64,000 nt of DNA from Lasioglossum baleicum (lineage: Eukaryota; Arthropoda; Insecta; Hymenoptera; Halictidae), in contig NW_027469553.1 of the NCBI RefSeq assembly GCF_051020765.1, forward strand, positions 1-64,000, in the 5' to 3' direction. Shown here piece by piece: positions 31,866-46,800 of this stretch. The number at the start of each line of letters is the position of its first letter. Positions within the stretch are counted from its first letter, which is position 1. Under the pieces are notes generated by a model, which did no database searches, was not told where the DNA came from, and saw only the letters and a program-made list of their open reading frames with translations. The translations under genes were made by a program, and so were the position numbers.

Positions 31866-33450
31866 CATAACGCATCGCGCATAACGCATATCGCATAACG
31901 CATAACGGATAACGCATAACGCATATCGCATAACGCATAACGCAGAACGCATAACGCATAACGCATAACGCATAACGCATAACGCAAAACGCATAACGCA
32001 TAACGCATAACGCATAACGCATAACGCATAACGCATAACGCATAACGCATAACGCATAACGCATAACGCATAACGCATAACGCATAACGCATAACGCATA
32101 ACGCATAACGCATAACGCATAACGCATAACGCATAACGCATAACGCATAACGCATAACGCATAACGCATAACGCATAACGCATAACGCATAACGCATAAC
32201 GCATAACGCATAACGCATAACGCATAACGCATAACGCATAACGCATAACGCATAACGCATAACGCATAACACATAACGCATCGCGCATAACGCATATCGC
32301 ATAACGCATAACGGATAACGCATAACGCATATCGCATAACGCATAACGCATAACGCATAACGAACAACGCATATCGCATAACGCATAACGCAGAACGCAT
32401 AACGCATAACGCATAACGCATAACGCATAACGCAAAACGCATAACGCATAACGCATAACGCATAACGCATAACGCATAACGCATAACGCATAACGCATAA
32501 GGCATAACGCATAACGCATAACGCATAACGCATAACGCATAACGCATAACGCATAACGCATAACGCATAACGCATAACGCATAACGCATAACGCATAACG
32601 CATAACGCATAACGCATAACGCATAACGCATAACGCATAACGCATAACACATAACGCATCGCGCATAACGCATATCGCATAACGCATAACGGATAACGCA
32701 TAACGCATATCGCATAACGCATAACGCAGAACGCATAACGCATAACGCATAACGCATAACGCATAACGCATAACGCAAAACGCATAACGCATAACGCATA
32801 ACGCATAACGCATAACGCATAACGCATAACGCATAACGCATAACGCATAACGCATAACGCATAACGCATAACGCATAACGCATAACGCATAACGCATAAC
32901 GCATAACGCATAACGCATAACGCATAACGCATAACGCATAACGCATAACGCATAACGCATAACGCATAACGCATAACGCATAACGCATAACGCATAACGC
33001 ATAACGCATAACGCATAACGCATAACGCATAACGCATAACGCATAACGCATAACGCATAACGCATAACACATAACGCATCGCGCATAACGCATATCGCAT
33101 AACGCATAACGGATAACGCATAACGCATATCGCATAACGCATAACGCATAACGCATAACGAACAACGCATATCGCATAACGCATAACGCAGAACGCATAA
33201 CGCATAACGCATAACGCATAACGCATAACGCAAAACGCATAACGCATAACGCATAACGCATAACGCATAACGCATAACGCATAACGCATAAGGCATAACG
33301 CATAACGCATAACGCATAACGCATAACGCATAACGCATAACGCATAACGCATAACGCATAACGCATAACGCATAACGCATAACGCAATAACGCATCGCGC
33401 ATAACGCATAACGCATATCGCATAGCGCATGACGCATAACGCTTAACGAA
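31866..33450 (+). repeat. Two tandem copies of a short-M plus full-M unit (784-798 bp)
   Basis: A short M (31906, lacking AACGAAC) and a full M (32312) are followed by another short M (32690, +784) and full M (33110, +798). Offsets are multiples of 7 because no J1 lies between matched points. More full M copies follow at 33650 and 34147, each about 275-290 bp from a J1. Confidence 0.8.
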
Positions 33451-34899
33451 TAACGCATAACGCATAACACATTACGCATAACGCATAACCCATAACGCAT
33501 AACGCATAACGCATAACGCATAACGCATAACGCATAACGCATAACGCATAACGCATAACGCATAACGCATAACGCATAACGCATAACGCATAACGCATAA
33601 CGCATAACACATAACGCATCGCGCATAACGCATATCGCATAACGCATAACGGATAACGCATAACGCATATCGCATAACGCATAACGCATAACGCATAACG
33701 AACAACGCATATCGCATAACGCATAACGCAGAACGCATAACGCATAACGCATAACGCATAACGCATAACGCAAAACGCATAACGCATAACGCATAAGGCA
33801 TAACGCATAACGCATAACGCGTAACGCATAACGCATAACGCATAACGCATAACGCATAACGCATAACGCATAACGCATAACGCATAACGCATAACGCATA
33901 ACGCATAACGCATAACGCATAACGCATAACGCATAACGCATAACGCATAACGCATAACGCATAACGCATAACGCATAACGCATAACGCATAACGCATAAC
34001 GCATAACGCATAACGCATAACGCATAACGCATAACGCATAACGCATAACGCATAACGCATAACGCATAACGCATAACGCATAACGCATAACGCATAACGC
34101 ATAACACATAACGCATCGCGCATAACGCATATCGCATAACGCATAACGGATAACGCATAACGCATATCGCATAACGCATAACGCATAACGCATAACGAAC
34201 AACGCATATCGCATAACGCATAACGCAGAACGCATAACGCATAACGCATAACGCATAACGCATAACGCAAAACGCATAACGCATAACGCATAACGCATAA
34301 CGCATAACGCATAACGCATAACGCATAAGGCATAACGCATAACGCATAACGCATAACGCATAACGCATAACGCATAACGCATAACGCATAACGCATAACG
34401 CATAACGCATAACGCATAACGCATAACGCATAACGCAATAACGCATCGCGCATAACGCATAACGCATATCGCATAGCGCATGACGCATAACGCTTAACGA
34501 ATAACGCATAACGCATAACACATTACGCATAACGCATAACCCATAACGCATAACGCATAACGCATAACGCATAACGCATAACGCATAACGCATAACGCAT
34601 AACGCATAACGCATAACGCATAACGCATAACGCATAACGCATCGCCGATAACGCATAACGCATATCGCATAGCGCATGACGCATAACGCTTAACGAATAA
34701 CGCATAACGCATAACACATTACGCATAACGCATAACACATAACGCATAACGCATAACGCATAACGCATAACGCATAACGCGTAACACATAACGCATAACG
34801 CATAACGCATAACGCATAACGCATAACGAACAACGCATATCGCATAACGCATAACGCATAACGCATAACGCATAACGCATAACGCATAACGCATAACGC

Positions 34900-37800
34900 A
34901 TAACGCATAACGCATAACGCATAACGCATAACGCATAACGCATAACGCATAACGCATAACGCATAACGCATAACGCATAACGCATAACGCATAACGCATA
35001 ACGCATAACGCATAAAGCATAACGCACAACGCACAACGCACAACGCACAACGCATAACGCATAACGCATAACGCATAACGCATAACGCATAACGCATAAC
35101 GCATAACGCATAACGCATAACGCATAACGCATAACGCATAACGCATAACGCATAACGCATAACGCATAACGCATAACGCATAACGCATAACGCATAACGC
35201 ATAACGCATAACGCATAACGCATAACGCATAACGCATAACGCATAACGCATAACGCATAACGCATAACGCATAACGCATAAGGCATAACGCATAACGCAT
35301 AACGCATAACGCATAACGCATAACGCATAACGCATAACGCATAACGCATAACGCAATAACGCATCGCGCATAACGCATAACGCATATCGCATAGCGCATG
35401 ACGCATAACGCTTAACGAATAACGCATAACGCATAACACATAACGCGTAACGCATAACGCATAACGCATAACGCATAACGCATAACGCATAACGCATAAC
35501 GCATAACGCATAACGCATAACGCATAACGCATAACGCATAACGCATAACGCATAACGCATAACGCATAACGCATAACGCATAACGCATAACGCATAACGC
35601 ATAACGCATAACGCATAACGCATAACGCATGACGCATAACGCATAACGCATAACGCATAACGCATAACGCATAACGCATAACGCATAACGCATAACGCAT
35701 AACGCATAACGCATAACGCATAACGCATAACGCATAACGCATAACACATTACGCATAACGCATAACACATAACGCATAACGCATAACGCATAACGCATAA
35801 CGCATAACGCATAACGCATAACGCATAACGCATAACGCATAACGCATAACGCATAACGCATAACGCATAACGCATAACGCATAACGCATAACGCATAACG
35901 CATAACGCATAACGCATAACGCATAACGCATAACGCATAACGCATAACGCATAACGCATAACGCATAACGCATAACGCATAACGCATAACGCATAACGCA
36001 TAACGCATAACGCATAACGCATAACGCATAACGCATAACGCATAACGCATAACGCATAACGCATAACGCATAACGCATAACGCATAACGCATAACGCATA
36101 ACGCATAACGCATAACGCATAACGCATAACGCATAACGCATAACGCATAACGCATAACGCATAACGCATAACGCATAACGCATAACGCCTAACGCATAAC
36201 GCATAACGCATAACGCATAACGCATAACGCATAACGCATAACGCATAACGCATAACGCATAACGCATGACGCATAACGCATAACGCATAACTCATAACGC
36301 ATAACGCATAACGCATAACGCATCGCCGATAACGCATGACGCATATCGCATAACGCTTAACGAATAACGCATAACGCATAACACATTACGCATAACGCAT
36401 AACACATAACGCATAACGCATAACGCATAACGCATAACTCATAACGCATAACGCATAACGCATAACGCATCGCCGATAACGCATAACGCATATCGCATAG
36501 CGCATGACGCATAACGCTTAACGAATAACGCATAACGCATAACACATTACGCATAACGCATAACGCATAACGCATAACGCATAACGCATAACGCATAACG
36601 CATAACGCATAACGCATAACGCATAACGCATAACGCATAACGCATACCGCATAACGCATAACGCATAACGCATAACGCATAACGCATAACGCATAACGCA
36701 TAACGCATAACGCATAACGCATAACGCATAACGCATAACGCATAACGCATAACGCATAACACATAACGCATCGCGCATAACGCATATCGCATAACGCATA
36801 ACGGATAACGCATAACGCATATCGCATAACGCATAACGCATAACGCATAACGAACAACGCATATCGCATAACGCATAACGCAGAACGCATAACGCATAAC
36901 GCATAACGCATAACGCATAACGCAAAACGCATAACGCATAACGCATAACGCATAACGCATAACGCATAACGCATAACGCATAACGCATAAGGCATAACGC
37001 ATAACGCACAACGCATAACGCATAACGCATAACGCATAACGCATAACGCATAACGCATAACGCATAACGCATAACGCAATAACGCATCGCGCATAACGCA
37101 TAACGCATATCGCATAGCGCATGACGCATAACGCTTAACGAATAACGCATAACGCATAACACATTACGCATAACGCATAACCCATAACGCATAACGCATA
37201 ACGCATAACGCATAACGCATAACGCATAACGCATAACGCATAACGCATAACGCATAACGCATAACGCATAACGCATAACGCATCGCCGATAACGCATAAC
37301 GCATATCGCATAGCGCATGACGCATAACGCTTAACGAATAACGCATAACGCATAACACATTACGCATAACGCATAACACATAACGCATAACGCATAACGC
37401 ATAACGCATAACGCATAACGCGTAACGCATAACGCATAACGCATAACGCATAACGCATAACGAACAACGCATATCGCATAACGCATAACGCATAACGCAT
37501 AACGCATAACGCATAACGCATAACGCATAACGCATAACGCATAACGCATAACGCATAACGCATAACGCATAACGCATAACGCATAACGCATAACGCATAA
37601 CGCATAACGCATAACGCATAACGCATAACGCATAACGCATAACGCATAACGCATAACGCATAACGCATAACGCATAACGCATAACGCATAACGCATAACG
37701 CATAACGCATAACGCATAACGCATAACGCATAACGCATAACGCATAACGCATAACGCATAACGCATAACGCATAACGCATAACGCATAACGCATAACGCA

Positions 37801-40800
37801 TAACGCATAAAGCATAACGCACAACGCACAACGCACAACGCACAACGCAGAACGCATAACGCATAACGCATAACGCATAACGCATAACGCATAACGCATA
37901 ACGCATAACGCATAACGCATAACGCATAACGCATAACGCATAACGCATAACGCATAACGCATAACGCATAACGCATAACGCATAAAGCATAGCCCATAAC
38001 GCATAACGCATAACGCATTTCGCATAACGCATAACGCATAACGCATAACGCTTAACGAATAACGCATAACGCATAACGCATAACGCATAACGCATAACGC
38101 ATAACGCATAACGCATAACGCTTAACGAATAACGCATAACGCATAACGCATAACGCATAACGCATAACGCATAACGAATAACGCATACCGCATAGCGCAT
38201 AACGCATAACGCATAACGCATAACGCATAACGCATAACGCATAACGCTTAACGAATAACGCATAACGCATAACGCATAACGCATAACGCATAACGCATAA
38301 CGCATAACGAATAACGCATACCGCACAACGCATAACGCATAACGCACAACGCACAACGCACAACGCACAACGCACAACGCAGAACGCATAACGCATAACG
38401 CATAACGCATAACGCATAACGCATAACGCATAACGCATAACGCATAACGCATAGCGCATGACGCATAACGCTTAACGAATAACGCATAACGCATAACACA
38501 TTACGCATAACGCATAACACATAACGCATAACGCATAACGCATAACGCATAACTCATAACGCATAACGCATAACGCATAACGCATAACGCATAACGCATA
38601 ACGCATAACGCATAACGCATAACGCATAACGCATAACGCATAACGCATAACGCATAACGCATAACGCATAACGCATAACGCATAACGCATAACGCATAAC
38701 GCATAACGCATAACGCATAACGCATAACGCATAACGCATAACGCATAACGCATAACGCATAACGCATAACGCATAACGCATAACGCATAACGCATAACGC
38801 ATAACGCATAACGCATAACGCATAACGCATAACGCATAACGCATAACGCATAACGCATAACGCATGACGCATGACGCATAACGCATAACGCATAACTCAT
38901 AACGCATAACGCATAACGCATCGCGCATAACGCATAACGCATATCACATAGCGTATGACGCATAACGCTTAACGAATAACGCATAACGCATAACACATAA
39001 CGCATAACGCATAACGCATAACGCATAACGCATAACGCATAACGCATAACGCATAACGCATAACGCATAACGCATAACGCATAACGCATAACGCATAACG
39101 CATAACGCATAACGCATAACGCATAACGCATAACGCATAACGCATAACGCATAACGCATAACGCATAACGCATAACGCATAACGCATAACGCATAACGCA
39201 TAACGCATAACGCATAACGCATAACGCATAACACATAACGCATCGCGCATAACGCATATCGCATAACGCATAACGGATAACGCATAACGCATATCGCATA
39301 ACGCATAACGCATAACGCATAACGCATAACGAACAACGCATATCGCATAACGCATAACGCATAACGCATAACGCATAACGCATAACGCATAACGCATAAC
39401 GCATAACGCATAACGCATAACGCATAACGCATAACGCATAACGCATAACGCATAACGCATAACGCATAACGCATAACGCATAACGCATAACGCATAACGC
39501 ATAACGCATAACGCATAACGCATAACGCATAACGCATAACGCATAACGCATAACGCATAAGGCATAACGCATAACGCATAACGCATAACGCAATAACGCA
39601 TCGCGCATAACGCATAACGCATATCGCATAGCGCATGACGCATAACGCTTAACGAATAACGCATAACGCATAACACATAACGCATAACGCATAACGCATA
39701 ACGCATAACGCATAACGCATAACGCATAACGCATAACGCATAACGCATAACGCATAACGCATAACGCATGACGCATAACGCATAACGCATAACTCATAAC
39801 GCATAACGCATAACGCATAACGCATAACGCATCGCCGATAACGCATGACGCATATCGCATAGCGCATGACGCATAACGCTTAACGAATAACGCATAACGC
39901 ATAACACATTACGCATAACGCATAACACATAACGCATAACGCATAACGCATAACGCATAACTCATAACGCATAACGCATAACGCATAACGCATAACGCAT
40001 AACGCATAACGCATAACGCATAACGCATAACACATTACGCATAACGCATAACACATAACACATAACGCATAACGCATAACGCATAACGCATAACGCATAA
40101 CGCATAACGCATAACGCATAACGCATAACGCATAACGCATAACGCATAACGCATAACGCATAACGCATAACGCATAACGCATAACGCATAACGCATAACG
40201 CATAACGCATAACGCATAACGCATAACGCATAACGCATAACGCATAACGCATAACGCATAACGCATAACGCATAACGCATAACGCATAACGCATAACGCA
40301 TAACGCATAACGAATAACGCATACCGCACAACGCATAACGCATAACGCACAACGCACAACGCACAACGCACAACGCACAACGCAGAACGCATAACGCATA
40401 ACGCATAACGCATAACGCATAACGCATAACGCATAACGCATAACGCATAACGCATAACGCATAGCGCATGACGCATAACGCTTAACGAATAACGCATAAC
40501 GCATAACACATTACGCATAACGCATAACACATAACGCATAACGCATAACGCATAACGCATAACTCATAACGCATAACGCATAACGCATAACGCATAACGC
40601 ATAACGCATAACGCATAACGCATAACGCATAACGCATAACGCATAACGCATAACGCATAACGCATAACGCATAACGCATAACGCATAACGCATAACGCAT
40701 AACGCATAACGCATAACGCATAACGCATAACGCATAACGCATAACGCATAACGCATAACGCATGACGCATAACGCATAACGCATAACTCATAACGCATAA

Positions 40801-43800
40801 CGCATAACGCATAACGCATAACGCATCGCCGATAACGCATGACGCATATCGCATAGCGCATGACGCATAACGCTTAACGAATAACGCATAACGCATAACA
40901 CATTACGCATAACGCATAACACATAACGCATAACGCATAACGCATAACGCATAACTCATAACGCATAACGCATAACGCATAACGCATAACGCATAACGCA
41001 TAACGCATAACGCATAACGCATAACACATTACGCATAACGCATAACACATAACGCATAACGCATAACGCATAACGCATAACGCATAACGCATAACGCATA
41101 ACGCATAACGCATAACGCATAACGCATAACGCATAACGCATAACGCATAACGCATAACGCATAACGCATAACGCATAACGCATAACGCATAACGCATAAC
41201 GCATAACGCATAACGCATAACGCATAACGCATAACGCATAACGCATAACGCATAACGCATAACGCATAACGCATAACGCATAACGCATAACGCATAACGC
41301 ATAACGCATAACGCATAACGCATAACGCATAACGCATAACGCATAACGCATAACGCATAACGCATAACGCATAACGCATAACGCATAACGCATAACGCAT
41401 AACGCATAACGCATAACGCATAACGCATAACGCATAACGCATAACGCATAACGCCTAACGCATAACGCATAACGCATAACGCATAACGCATAACGCATAA
41501 CGCATAACGCATAACGCATAACGCATAACGCATAACGCATAACGCATAACGCATAACGCATGACGCATAACGCATAACGCATAACTCATAACGCATAACG
41601 CATAACGCATAACGCATAACGCATCGCCGATAACGCATGACGCATATCGCATAGCGCATGACGCATAACGCTTAACGAATAACGCATAACGCATAACACA
41701 TTACGCATAACGCATAACACATAACGCATAACGCATAACGCATAACGCATAACTCATAACGCATAACGCATAACGCATAACGCATCGCCGATAACGCATA
41801 ACGCATATCGCATAGCGCATGACGCATAACGCATAACGCATAACGCGTAACGCATAACGCATAACGCATAACGCATAACGCATAACGCATAACGCATAAC
41901 GCATAACGCATAACGCATAACGCATAACGCATAACGCATAACGCATAACGCATAACGCATAACGCATAACGCATAACGCATAACGCATAACGCATAACGC
42001 ATAACGCATAACGCATAACGCATAACGCATAACGCATAACGCATAACGCATAACGCATAACGCATAACGCATAACGCATAACGCATAACGCATAACGCAT
42101 AACGCATAACACATAACGCATCGCGCATAACGCATATCGCATAACGCATAACGGATAACGCATAACGCATATCGCATAACGCATAACGCATAACGCATAA
42201 CGAACAACGCATATCGCATAACGCATAACGCAGAACGCAGAACGCATAACGCATAACGCATAACGCATAACGCATAACGCAAAACGCATAACGCATAACG
42301 CATAACGCATAACGCATAACGCATAACGCATAACGCATAAGGCATAACGCATAACGCATAACGCATAACGCATAACGCATAACGCATAACGCATAACGCA
42401 TAACGCATAACGCATAACGCATAACGCATAACGCAATAACGCATCGCGCATAACGCATAACGCATATCGCATAGCGCATGACGCATAACGCTTAACGAAT
42501 AACGCATAACGCATAACACATTACGCATAACGCATAACCCATAACGCATAACGCATAACGCATAACGCATAACGCATAACGCATAACGCATAACGCATAA
42601 CGCATAACGCATAACGCATAACGCATAACGCATCGCCGATAACGCATAACGCATATCGCATAGCGCATGACGCATAACGCTTAACGAATAACGCATAACG
42701 CATAACACATTACGCATAACGCATAACACATAACGCATAACGCATAACGCATAACGCATAACGCATAACGCGTAACGCATAACGCATAACGCATAACGCA
42801 TAACGAACAACGCATATCGCATAACGCATAACGCATAACACATAACGCATAACGCATAACGCATAACGCATAACGCATAACGCATAACGCATAACGCATA
42901 ACGCATAACGCATAACGCATAACGCATAACGCATAACGCATAACGCATAACGCATAACGCATAACGCATAACGCATAACGCATAACGCATAACGCATAAC
43001 GCATAACGCATAACGCATAACGCATAACGCATAACGCATAACGCATAAAGCATAACGCACAACGCACAACGCACAACGCACAACGCATAACGCATAACGC
43101 ATAACGCATAACGCATAACGCATAACGCATAACGCATAACGCATAACGCATAACGCATAACGCATAACGCATAACGCATAACGCATAACGCATAACGCAT
43201 AACGCATAACGCATAACGCATAACGCATAACGCATAACGCATAACGCATAACGCATAACGCATAACGCATAACGCATAACGCATAACGCATAACGCATAA
43301 CGCATAACGCATAACGCATAAGGCATAACGCATAACGCATAACGCATAACGCATAACGCATAACGCATAACGCATAACGCATAACGCATAACGCATAACG
43401 CATAACGCAATAACGCATCGCGCATAACGCATAACGCATATCGCATAGCGCATGACGCATAACGCTTAACGAATAACGCATAACGCATAACACATAACGC
43501 GTAACGCATAACGCATAACGCATAACGCATAACGCATAACGCATAACGCATAACGCATAACGCATAACGCATAACGCATAACGCATAACGCATAACGCAT
43601 AACGCATAACGCATAACGCATAACGCATAACGCATAACGCATAACGCATAACGCATAACGCATAACGCATAACGCATAACGCATAACGCATAACGCATGA
43701 CGCATAACGCATAACGCATAACGCATAACGCATAACGCATAACGCATAACGCATAACGCATAACGCATAACGCATAACGCATAACGCATAACGCATAACG

Positions 43801-46800
43801 CATAACGCATAACGCATAACACATTACGCATAACGCATAACACATAACGCATAACGCATAACGCATAACGCATAACGCATAACGCATAACGCATAACGCA
43901 TAACGCATAACGCATAACGCATAACGCATAACGCATAACGCATAACGCATAACGCATAACGCATAACGCATAACGCATAACGCATAACGCATAACGCATA
44001 ACGCATAACGCATAACGCATAACGCATAACGCATAACGCATAACGCATAACGCATAACGCATAACGCATAACGCATAACGCATAACGCATAACGCATAAC
44101 GCATAACGCATAACGCATAACGCATAACGCATAACGCATAACGCATAACGCATAACGCATAACGCCTAACGCATAACGCATAACGCATAACGCATAACGC
44201 ATAACGCATAACGCATAACGCATAACGCATAACGCATAACGCATGACGCATAACGCATAACGCATAACTCATAACGCATAACGCATAACGCATAACGCAT
44301 CGCTGATAACGCATGACGCATATCGCATAGCGCATGACGCATAACGCTTAACGAATAACGCATAACGCATAACACATTACGCATAACGCATAACACATAA
44401 CGCATAACGCATAACGCATAACTCATAACGCATAACGCATAACGCATAACGCATCGCCGATAACGCATAACGCATATCGCATAGCGCATGACGCATAACG
44501 CTTAACGAATAACGCATAACGCATAACACATTACGCATAACGCATAACACATAACGCATAACGCATAACGCATAACGCATAACGCATAACGCATAACGCA
44601 TAACGCATAACGCATAACGCATAACGCATAACGCGTAACGCATAACGCATAACGCATAACGCATAACGCATAACGCATAACGCATAACGCATAACGCATA
44701 ACGCATAACGCATAACGCATAACGCATGACGCATAACGCATAACGCATAACGCATAACGCATAACGCATAACGCATAACGCATAACGCATAACGCATAAC
44801 GCATAACGCATAACGCATAACGCATAACGCATAACGCATAACGCATAACACATTACGCATAACGCATAACACATAACGCATAACGCATAACGCATAACGC
44901 ATAACGCATAACGCATAACGCATAACGCATAACGCATAACGCATAACGCATAACGCATAACGCATAACGCATAACGCATAACGCATAACGCATAACGCAT
45001 AACGCATAACGCATAACGCATAACGCATAACGCATAACGCATAACGCATAACGCATAACGCATAACGCATAACGCATAACGCATAACGCATAACGCATAA
45101 CGCATAACGCATAACGCATAACGCATAACGCATAACGCATAACGCATAACGCATAACGCATAACGCATAACGCATAACGCATAACGCATAACGCATAACG
45201 CATAACGCATAACGCATAACGCATAACGCATAACGCATAACGCATAACGCATAACGCATAACGCATAACGCATAACGCATAACGCATAACGCATAACGCA
45301 TAACGCCTAACGCATAACGCATAACGCATAACGCATAACGCATAACGCATAACGCATAACGCATAACGCATAACGCATAACGCATGACGCATAACGCATA
45401 ACGCATAACTCATAACGCATAACGCATAACGCATAACGCATCGCTGATAACGCATGACGCATATCGCATAGCGCATGACGCATAACGCTTAACGAATAAC
45501 GCATAACGCATAACACATTACGCATAACGCATAACACATAACGCATAACGCATAACGCATAACTCATAACGCATAACGCATAACGCATAACGCATCGCCG
45601 ATAACGCATAACGCATATCGCATAGCGCATGACGCATAACGCTTAACGAATAACGCATAACGCATAACACATTACGCATAACGCATAACACATAACGCAT
45701 AACGCATAACGCATAACGCATAACGCATAACGCATAACGCATAACGCATAACGCATAACGCATAACGCATAACGCATAACGCGTAACGCATAACGCATAA
45801 CGCATAACGCATAACGCATAACGCATAACGCATAACGCATAACGCATAACGCATAACGCATAACGCATAACGCATGACGCATAACGCATAACGCATAACG
45901 CATAACGCATAACGCATAACGCATAACGCATAACGCATAACGCATAACGCATAACGCATAACGCATAACGCATAACGCATAACGCATAACGCATAACACA
46001 TTACGCATAACGCATAACACATAACGCATAACGCATAACGCATAACGCATAACGCATAACGCATAACGCATAACGCATAACGCATAACGCATAACGCATA
46101 ACGCATAACGCATAACGCATAACGCATAACGCATAACGCATAACGCATAACGCATAACGCATAACGCATAACGCATAACGCATAACGCATAACGCATAAC
46201 GCATAACGCATAACGCATAACGCATAACGCATAACGCATAACGCATAACGCATAACGCATAACGCATAACGCATAACGCATAACGCATAACGCATAACGC
46301 ATAACGCATAACGCATAACGCATAACGCATAACGCATAACGCATAACGCATAACGCATAACGCATAACGCATAACGCATAACGCATAACGCATAACGCAT
46401 AACGCATAACGCATAACGCCTAACGCATAACGCATAACGCATAACGCATAACGCATAACGCATAACGCATAACGCATAACGCATAACGCATAACGCATGA
46501 CGCATAACGCATAACGCATAACTCATAACGCATAACGCATAACGCATAACGCATCGCCGATAACGCATGACGCATATCGCATAGCGCATGACGCATAACG
46601 CTTAACGAATAACGCATAACGCATAACACATTACGCATAACGCATAACACATAACGCATAACGCATAACGCATAACGCATAACTCATAACGCATAACGCA
46701 TAACGCATAACGCATCGCCGATAACGCATAACGCATATCGCATAGCGCATGACGCATAACGCTTAACGAATAACGCATAACGCATAACACATTACGCATA

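Larger units (their letters stand above)
13000..34900 (+). repeat. Array domain B: J/M/K modules, nearly CAC-free
   Basis: T7C units are almost absent here; isolated ones lie near 23217, 23757, 27482 and 28126. The domain is built from ordered variant modules described separately (J1, J2, J3, M and K), separated by pure runs. It includes duplicated segments at 16.40-18.85, 21.8-27.8, 27.7-29.85, 30.05-30.5 and 31.9-33.4 kb, and the only cluster of irregular indels (25.09-26.62 kb). Domain edges are approximate. Confidence 0.75.
4530..38990 (+). repeat. J2 module, 8 dispersed copies
   Basis: J2 is about 140 bp: two GACGCAT units, three plain, AACTCAT, three plain, CGCGCAT, two plain, ATCGCAT, AGCGTAT, GACGCAT, AACGCTT, AACGAAT, two plain and AACACAT. 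The diagnostic GCGTAT is at 4615, 9075, 13311, 21197, 24088, 27794, 29376 and 38951. J2 shares its right half with J1 but lacks the one-base insertion and carries AGCGTAT instead of AGCGCAT. The copy at 38951 has an extra change (ATCACAT for ATCGCAT). J2 is absent from domain D. Confidence 0.88.
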
